This document shows, one piece after another, positions 6,182 to 10,225 of a stretch of DNA of 10,225 nt. How positions within the stretch are numbered: position 1 is the first letter of the stretch; each line of letters starts with the position of its first letter. The notes below the pieces were generated by a model. It had not been told where the DNA came from, searched no databases, and saw nothing but the letters and a program-made list of their open reading frames with translations. Both the position numbers and the translations under genes were made by a program. The stretch is from Actinomycetota bacterium (GTDB lineage Bacteria > Actinomycetota > Actinomycetes > JACCUZ01): assembly GCA_030841245.1 (NCBI GenBank), contig JAVEDG010000088.1, forward strand, positions 1-10,225, given 5' to 3'.

Positions 6182-7360
6182 TCAGCGGGTCTCGGCGACC
6201 AGGTCGAGGATCCAGCGGGCGGCGAAGGCGCGCTCGGCCGAGATGCGGTACAGCTCGTCGGTGGGCTCCTCGTGCAGGTGCTCGATGGGCAACGCGGAGA
6301 TGCCCGAGAACAGCAGGATGGCCAACGCGTGGGCCCGGCGCACCTGCTCCACGGGCACGTCGCAGCCCTCGGCGCGCAGCCCCTCGATGTACGCCGGGAA
6401 GCAGGCGGCCTCCAGCGACGGCAGGTCGGTGGCGGGCCGCTCTCCGGGGAAGACCTCGCCCAGCAGCAGCTGCGACAGGTCGAAGCCGATCGACAACTCG
6501 CCCCAGAACCCGTAGTCGATGAGCACGAACCCGGGTCGCTCGCGCGGGACCAGCAGGTTGCGGCTGCAGGCGTCGCCGTGCCCGGCGGCCACGGGCAGTG
6601 CGAACAGCTCCTCGACGATGTCGGACAGCCGGTCGGCGTGGGCCAACAGGGGCTCTCGCACGTCGTCGTACCGTCCCGCCACGAGCGGGTGTGACCAGGT
6701 CGCCTCGTCGCGCAGCACCGGCAGCACGTTGTGCCGGACCCGGCCCTCGACGTAGGCGCGCAGCCGCTGCTGAGCGGTGCCCGTGGCCCGGGCCAGCTCG
6801 TGCACCCGCGGGTTGGCGGCGAAGCGGCCCATCAGGTGGGCCGCCTCGGCGTAACGGTCGAGGGTCCATGTCGGGTCCAGGTGGTCGACCCGCTCGAGCC
6901 AGAGCACGGCCGACTCGCTGTCGAGCTCGCGCACGGCGAGCGCGCGCGGCATCGACAGGCCGGCGGGCAGCCGGTCGCCGAGGTCCGAGCTGTAGGCCAT
7001 CGGCTCGTTGCGCCACGGCACCGACGAGGCGGCCCACTCCCTGAACTGGTCGGGCACGAGCTGGAACAGCGGCGAGCGGGCGAAGCTGTGCACAACCTTG
7101 ACGAAGAAGGTGAAGTCGCGCGGCGCACCGTCGACGAGCGCGCTGCCGCCCACCCAGTAGCGGCCGCCGGTGGTGATCGCCTCGATGTCGTAGGGCATCA
7201 CCTCGGCACTGCTCTCGAGCAGCTCGGCCGCCGGAGCGCCGAAGTGGTCGGCGACCATGGCGGCCAGCTCGGCATCGCTCACATCGGCCGGGCCGAGCAC
7301 CGTTCGGTCGTGGGGCACGACTGCCTCATCAGGCTGAAGGGAAAGCAGCTTTCCTGTCAT
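6182..7360 (-). CDS. Phosphotransferase of the APH (aminoglycoside phosphotransferase/choline kinase-like) family
   Basis: This is a 392-aa protein-kinase-fold enzyme that should use ATP to phosphorylate a hydroxyl on a small molecule. The nucleotide-binding lobe carries a likely ATP lysine, K88, in FTFFVKVVHS, and a candidate partner glutamate, E119. The catalytic loop is HGDACSRN (261-268) with base D263 and metal-binding N268. The metal-binding aspartate is D282 in VLIDYG. No signal peptide or membrane helix is seen. I placed the start at ATG 7360; the open frame runs on to 7759, but that part is antisense to the regulator gene and reads as unconserved Ser/Arg-rich sequence. There is no clear Shine-Dalgarno sequence before 7360, so a leaderless mRNA is possible. 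It is divergent from a MarR regulator, with a shared control region. The substrate is unknown: antibiotic, sugar, amino alcohol or nucleoside are all open, and the family name does not imply aminoglycoside resistance. Confidence 0.82.
   Translation of the reverse strand: MTGKLLSLQPDEAVVPHDRTVLGPADVSDAELAAMVADHFGAPAAELLESSAEVMPYDIEAITTGGRYWVGGSALVDGAPRDFTFFVKVVHSFARSPLFQLVPDQFREWAASSVPWRNEPMAYSSDLGDRLPAGLSMPRALAVRELDSESAVLWLERVDHLDPTWTLDRYAEAAHLMGRFAANPRVHELARATGTAQQRLRAYVEGRVRHNVLPVLRDEATWSHPLVAGRYDDVREPLLAHADRLSDIVEELFALPVAAGHGDACSRNLLVPRERPGFVLIDYGFWGELSIGFDLSQLLLGEVFPGERPATDLPSLEAACFPAYIEGLRAEGCDVPVEQVRRAHALAILLFSGISALPIEHLHEEPTDELYRISAERAFAARWILDLVAETR
7340..7354. promoter_or_regulatory. 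Candidate MarR operator 1 (inside the 5' end of the kinase gene)
   Basis: GGAAAGC-A-GCTTTCC is a perfect inverted repeat (7+1+7). It lies within the first codons of the kinase gene. Its core AAAGCAGCTTT (7342-7352) matches operator 2 at 9 of 11 positions. A repressor bound here would block the kinase transcript just after initiation. The symmetry is observed; the binding is inferred. Confidence 0.55.
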
Positions 7361-7365
7361 GGAGA

Positions 7366-7371
7366 TAAGGT
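7366..7371 (+). promoter_or_regulatory. Possible -10 element for the MarR gene (leaderless transcript)
   Basis: TAAGGT fits TANNNT and ends 11 nt before the ATG at 7383, so transcription could start at or very near the start codon. AAGG (7367-7370), 12 nt upstream, is a poor ribosome binding site, which also points to leaderless initiation. No clear -35 is seen. Confidence 0.35.
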
Positions 7372-7383
7372 AAAGTTGCTTTA
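7371..7383. promoter_or_regulatory. Candidate MarR operator 2 (abutting the regulator start codon)
   Basis: TAAAG-TTG-CTTTA is a perfect inverted repeat (5+3+5). Its core AAAGTTGCTTT (7372-7382) lies exactly 30 bp from the matching core of operator 1, about three helical turns, so both would face the same side of the DNA. Its position between the likely -10 and the ATG suggests autorepression of the regulator. Confidence 0.55.
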
Positions 7384-7835
7384 TGACCGTCGTCAAGGGT
7401 GAATCCAAGATCGCGGAGATCGCCCCTCGGCGCAGGCACATCGCCGAGCTGAGCGGCCACCTGGCCAGCAAGATCCGCGAGTCCCTGTACGCCGAGGACC
7501 GGGACGGCCTGCGGATCTCGCACTTCCGGCTGCTCGACAACGTCCCCGCCGGCGGGATCTCGATCACCGAGCTTGCCGTGGCGCTCGGCATGACCAAGCA
7601 GGGCTGCGGCCAGTTCGTCCGCGGGCTCGAGACCACCGGCCACGTCGAGGTCCGGCCCGACGTCGCCGACCGCCGTACGAGGCTGGTGTTCCGCACCGAG
7701 ACGGGTGACCGCGTGCTGGCCGGGGTCAGACGCCGGATCGCCCGAATCGAGGAACGCATGGCCGAGACCGTCGGGCAGCGTCGCTACGAGCAGTTCCGCC
7801 GGACCCTTCAGGACCTCCTGTCGGCCGACTTCTGA
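7383..7835 (+). CDS. MarR-family transcriptional regulator
   Basis: This is a 150-aa winged-helix DNA-binding protein, expected to act as a dimer that releases DNA on binding a small ligand or on oxidation. The helix-turn-helix lies at about residues 60-85 (ISITELAVALGM, then TKQGCGQFVRGL). The wing contains the MarR hallmark DVADRRTR (93-100). Flanking N- and C-terminal helices (about 17-38 and 110-147) would make the dimer interface. C75 in the recognition helix is the only cysteine. The gene is divergent from the APH-type kinase, 22 bp apart, and two matching inverted repeats sit in the shared region, so it probably controls both itself and the kinase. The next + strand gene starts 96 bp downstream and may be separately expressed. 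MarR assignment is firm; the ligand is unknown. Confidence 0.88.
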   Translation: MTVVKGESKIAEIAPRRRHIAELSGHLASKIRESLYAEDRDGLRISHFRLLDNVPAGGISITELAVALGMTKQGCGQFVRGLETTGHVEVRPDVADRRTRLVFRTETGDRVLAGVRRRIARIEERMAETVGQRRYEQFRRTLQDLLSADF

Positions 7836-7919
7836 GGGCCGCTCGCCCACCCGGACGTCTCCGCGGTAACGCTGCTGTGGACAGCGTCGGCCGGCTGCGC
7901 CTGGCCCGACGGTGCCCTG

Positions 7920-7925
7920 GACAAT
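7920..7925 (+). promoter_or_regulatory. Possible -10 element for the thioredoxin-NHL gene
   Basis: GACAAT ends 6 nt before the GTG at 7932. That spacing would give a leaderless mRNA beginning at the start codon. The GGTGGG directly abutting the GTG is too close to serve as a normal ribosome binding site. No -35 is recognisable. Confidence 0.3.
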
Positions 7926-7931
7926 GGTGGG

Positions 7932-9764
7932 GTGAACGAGGTCCAGCGGCAGGCCCGGGTCCGGGCACCAGAGCTGCACGGGCGCGAGTGGCTGAACACC
8001 GGCGGCACGCCGTACTCGCTCGCGGACTTCCGTGGCAAGATCCTGCTGCTCGACTTCTGGTCGTTCTGCTGCATCAACTGTCTGCACGTGATCGACGAGA
8101 TGCGGCCGCTGGAGGACAAGTACAGCGACGTGCTGGTCGTCGTCGGCGTCCATTCGCCCAAGTTCGAGCACGAGGCCGACCCGGATGCCCTCCCCGCCGC
8201 GGTCGAGCGGTACGGCGTGCACCACCCGGTCCTCGACGACCCCGAGCTGACCACCTGGCAGCAGTACGCCGTTCGCGCCTGGCCCACGCTCGTCGTCGTG
8301 GACCCCGAGGGCTACGTCGTGGCGCAGCTGTCCGGTGAGGGCCACGCGCATCATCTCGACGCGATCGTCGCCGACCTCGTGACCGAGCACGAGGCCAAAG
8401 GCACGCTGCACCGCGGCAATGGGCCGTACGTCGCGCCGCCGCCGCCCGAGACCGAGCTGCGCTTCCCCGGCAAGGTGATCGCGCTGCCCGGCGGCACCTT
8501 TCTCGTCTCCGACTCGGGGCACCACTCGCTCGTCGAGCTGGCCGCGGACGCCGAGACCCTGCTGCGCCGGATCGGCTCGGGTGAGCGCGGCCTGCTCGAC
8601 GGCCCGCCCGGGACCGCGCGCCTCAACGAGCCGCAGGGGCTCGCCCTGCTCCCGGACGACGTCCGCGAGCGCGTCGGCTACGACGTCGTCGTCGCTGACA
8701 CCGTCAACCACTCACTGCGTGGGCTGCGCCTCGATGACGGCTCGGTGACCACGGTCGCGGGCACCGGCAAGCAGTGGATGCAGGGCGACCCGATGTCCTC
8801 GGGGTCCGACCCGACGGTCCCACTCTCCTCGCCGTGGGACGTGGTCTGGTCGCCGGTCCGCCATGAGGTCGTGGTGGCGATGGCCGGCATCCACCGGCTC
8901 TACACGTTCGACCCCGTCGTCCCCGCCATGGACGTGCTGGCCGGCACGTCGAACGAGGGACTGCTCGACGGGTCGCTCGCCGACGCCTGGTTCGCCCAGC
9001 CGAGCGGGCTGACCGCGACGTCGGACGGCACGCTGTGGCTCGTCGACAGCGAGACGTCGTCGCTACGCCGCATCGTCGGCGACGAGGTCGAGACTCTCGT
9101 GGGCACCGGACTGTTCGACTTCGGGCATGTCGACGGACCGGCCGCGTCCGCGCTGCTGCAGCACCCGCTGGGGCTGACGTCGCTGCCGGACGGCTCGATC
9201 GCCGTCACCGACACCTACAACGGGGCGGTACGCCGCTACGACCCCGCGACAGCACAGGTGAGCACCCTCTCGGCCGGCCTCGCCGAACCGAGCGACCTGG
9301 TCGTCGTCGACGGCGACCTGCTCGTCGTCGAGTCGGCGGCGCACCGGCTGACCCGGTTACGGCTGCCCGAACAGGCGACCGTCGTGGACGGAGTTGCCCG
9401 GCGTACGCACCGGCCCGTCACCGAGGTCGCACCGGGTGAGGTCGAGCTCGTCGTGGTGTTCACGCCGCCGCCAGGTCAGAAGCTGGACGAGCGCTACGGG
9501 CCGGCCACCCGGCTCTCGGTCACAGCGACGCCGCCCGCGCTGCTCAAGGACGGTGAGGGGCGAGTCAGTGACCTGCACCGCACGCTGGTCCTCGACCCGC
9601 ACGTGGGTGACGGTGTGCTGCATGTCGCAGCCATGGCGGCGTCGTGCGACGACGCGGCCGACGTCGAGTTCCCGGCGTGCCACGTGCACCAGCAGGACTG
9701 GGGCGTCCCGGTGCGCCTGATCGACGGAGCCCCGGCCGAGCTGCGGCTCTTCCTCGCCGGCTGA
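7932..9764 (+). CDS. Thioredoxin-like / NHL-repeat beta-propeller protein (NHLRC2-like)
   Basis: This is a 610-aa, apparently cytosolic protein with no signal peptide. An N-terminal thioredoxin-fold domain (about 10-150) carries the active-site-like FWSFCCINC, with CINC at 47-50 and an extra C46, and the cis-proline region AWPTL (P118). A linker rich in Pro (about 163-174) leads to a beta-propeller (about 176-480) built from NHL-type blades; recognisable turns include LNEPQGLALL (231-240), VADTVNHSLRGL (254-265), FAQPSGLTATSDGTLWLVDS (354-373) and HPLGLTSLPDGSIAVTDTYN (411-430). A C-terminal beta-rich domain (about 495-610) ends the protein. This three-part order and the CCINC motif match animal NHLRC2 and its bacterial relatives. 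Its substrate is unknown; a thiol oxidoreductase or scaffold role is inferred. Start GTG 7932 is the only sensible in-frame start before the thioredoxin domain. Confidence 0.87.
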   Translation: MNEVQRQARVRAPELHGREWLNTGGTPYSLADFRGKILLLDFWSFCCINCLHVIDEMRPLEDKYSDVLVVVGVHSPKFEHEADPDALPAAVERYGVHHPVLDDPELTTWQQYAVRAWPTLVVVDPEGYVVAQLSGEGHAHHLDAIVADLVTEHEAKGTLHRGNGPYVAPPPPETELRFPGKVIALPGGTFLVSDSGHHSLVELAADAETLLRRIGSGERGLLDGPPGTARLNEPQGLALLPDDVRERVGYDVVVADTVNHSLRGLRLDDGSVTTVAGTGKQWMQGDPMSSGSDPTVPLSSPWDVVWSPVRHEVVVAMAGIHRLYTFDPVVPAMDVLAGTSNEGLLDGSLADAWFAQPSGLTATSDGTLWLVDSETSSLRRIVGDEVETLVGTGLFDFGHVDGPAASALLQHPLGLTSLPDGSIAVTDTYNGAVRRYDPATAQVSTLSAGLAEPSDLVVVDGDLLVVESAAHRLTRLRLPEQATVVDGVARRTHRPVTEVAPGEVELVVVFTPPPGQKLDERYGPATRLSVTATPPALLKDGEGRVSDLHRTLVLDPHVGDGVLHVAAMAASCDDAADVEFPACHVHQQDWGVPVRLIDGAPAELRLFLAG

Positions 9765-9775
9765 CCGGCGCCGAC

Positions 9776-10072
9776 TCAGCGGCCCCCGCGGATGGTCGGC
9801 AGCTGACGGGTCTGCCCCGCGTACCCTGGGTGGTGCACGTCGTGCTCGTCGGTGGCGTAGCTGGCGTACGCCGGGACGCGCGACCGCCGCGGCCGGCGCG
9901 GCCGGTGCAGCCACACCTGGGTGAGCAGCACCAGGATCCCGGTCCAGATCAGGATCAGGCCCACGTCTATGACGCTGACGTACCGGTCGATCTCGGCGGG
10001 TACCCGGACCGCGAAGGCGAGGACGCCGCCGATCGCCATCAGCACGATCCCGGTGCCGATCGAGAGTCGCAT
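9776..10072 (-). CDS. Small two-helix membrane protein, DUF6458-like
   Basis: This 98-aa protein has hydrophobic helices at about residues 4-22 (starting IGTGIVLMAIGGVLAFAV) and 33-54, separated by a short loop with VPAEIDRYVSVIDVG. A basic stretch (HRPRRPRRSR, 56-65) and a Tyr/His-rich polar tail follow. The pattern G-x-G-x-x-L-x-A-I-G-x-x-L-A-F-A-V, then a loop, then D-x-G-x-I-L-I, resembles the actinobacterial DUF6458 family, for which I know no function. The basic tail after helix 2 suggests both ends face the cytoplasm. The start is supported by GGAAGGA about 9 nt upstream on the - strand. Its stop is 11 bp from the stop of the convergent thioredoxin-NHL gene. Confidence 0.8.
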   Translation of the reverse strand: MRLSIGTGIVLMAIGGVLAFAVRVPAEIDRYVSVIDVGLILIWTGILVLLTQVWLHRPRRPRRSRVPAYASYATDEHDVHHPGYAGQTRQLPTIRGGR

Positions 10073-10106
10073 GGTGGTTGGTCCTTCCGAGACCCTGGAA
10101 ACGTGG

Positions 10107-10140
10107 CGAGGCCGGCGGACCCGCAGGCCCGCCGGCCTCG
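10107..10140 (-). terminator. Strong hairpin, probable intrinsic terminator of the rightmost gene
   Basis: Arms CGAGGCCGGCGG (10107-10118) and CCGCCGGCCTCG (10129-10140) pair perfectly over 12 bp around a 10-nt loop. The hairpin begins 25 bp past the stop of the right-edge gene and ends about 35 bp before the start of the DUF6458-like gene, where a terminator between two - strand genes belongs. There is no strong T-run, as is common for actinobacterial terminators. Confidence 0.6.
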
Positions 10141-10165
10141 ATCGATGTCTAGTGAGGGAGGGAGC

Positions 10166-10225
10166 TCACACGCCGCGGTCGTCGTAGGCCCGGCGCTCGG
10201 TCACCACCTGGCTGTTGGCGGCGCG
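10166..10225 (-). CDS. C-terminal end of an unidentified protein (cut by the window edge)
   Basis: On the - strand, 19 open codons end in TGA at 10166-10168. They read RAANSQVVTERRAYDDRGV, with mostly G/C third positions as expected for real coding sequence here. A strong hairpin follows the stop, supporting a true gene end. The fragment is too short to identify a family; its charged, hydrophilic tail says little about function. Confidence 0.45.
   Translation of the reverse strand, partial: RAANSQVVTERRAYDDRGV

Noticed and set aside
5287..6522. Long + strand open frame (411 codons) opposite the glycosyltransferase and kinase ends
   Set aside because: It has low-complexity, charged composition and runs through the gap between two recognisable - strand genes. 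It is a codon-bias artefact.
7361..7759. N-terminal extension of the kinase reading frame by 133 codons
   Set aside because: It is entirely antisense to the MarR gene or the operator region, reads as Ser/Arg-rich sequence without family features, and would bury the regulator gene. The ATG at 7360 begins the plausible protein.
7887..7909. Imperfect hairpin after the MarR gene (TCGGCC against GGCCCGA) as a terminator
   Set aside because: The stem is short, contains a bulge, has no T-run, and lies closer to the next gene start than to the MarR stop; too weak to call.
7329..8711. Long - strand open frame (460 codons) across the MarR and thioredoxin-NHL genes
   Set aside because: It spans two clearly real + strand genes and their gap, and its translation shows no domain; it is a mirror of their codon bias.
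9881..9910. Repeated GCGGCCGG units
   Set aside because: They encode the Arg/Pro-rich stretch of the DUF6458-like protein and are a by-product of GC-rich Arg codons, not a separate repeat element.

Overview
The window looks like an ordinary chromosomal stretch of a high-GC Gram-positive bacterium (Actinomycetota). The reasons are very high GC with strongly G/C-ending codons, GTG starts, genes packed with 4-16 bp gaps, and an E1-alpha/E1-beta/E2 cluster that resembles mycobacterial PdhABC (Rv2497c-Rv2495c as I remember them). No genus can be fixed from the sequence. I see no transposase, integrase, tRNA, rRNA or CRISPR array, and no gene-free stretch longer than about 135 bp.

Left block (1-4508, + strand): a short upstream region carries two inverted repeats and a possible promoter. 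It is followed by a 2-oxoacid dehydrogenase operon: E1 alpha, E1 beta (4-bp ATGA overlap) and lipoyl E2 (8-bp gap). A nitrilase-superfamily amidase follows 40 bp later and is probably on the same transcript. The complex is annotated in most genomes as pyruvate dehydrogenase. In actinobacteria this heterotetrameric-E1 type is more likely the branched-chain 2-oxoacid dehydrogenase, because pyruvate is normally handled by a homodimeric AceE. No E3 gene is present, so E3 must be supplied from elsewhere.

Middle block (4525-7835): a polytopic GT-C-like membrane glycosyltransferase and an APH-fold small-molecule kinase both lie on the - strand. The kinase is divergent from a MarR-family regulator on the + strand. 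The 22-bp gap between the two start codons, plus the first kinase codons, holds two copies of a near-palindrome, AAAG-NN-GCTTT, exactly 30 bp (about three helical turns) apart. This is the most system-like feature of the window: a self-contained regulator/kinase module with its likely operators. Neither gene has a good Shine-Dalgarno sequence, so one or both mRNAs may be leaderless.

Right block (7932-10225): a 610-aa thioredoxin-NHL beta-propeller protein related to NHLRC2 (+), a 98-aa two-helix membrane protein of DUF6458 type (-), a strong 12-bp-stem hairpin that probably terminates the next gene, and the last 19 codons of a probable - strand gene cut by the window edge.

Most of the window is conventional. 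The novelty lies mainly in the MarR/kinase operator architecture, the unassigned kinase substrate, the pairing of an amidase with the 2-oxoacid dehydrogenase operon, and the poorly understood NHLRC2-like protein.
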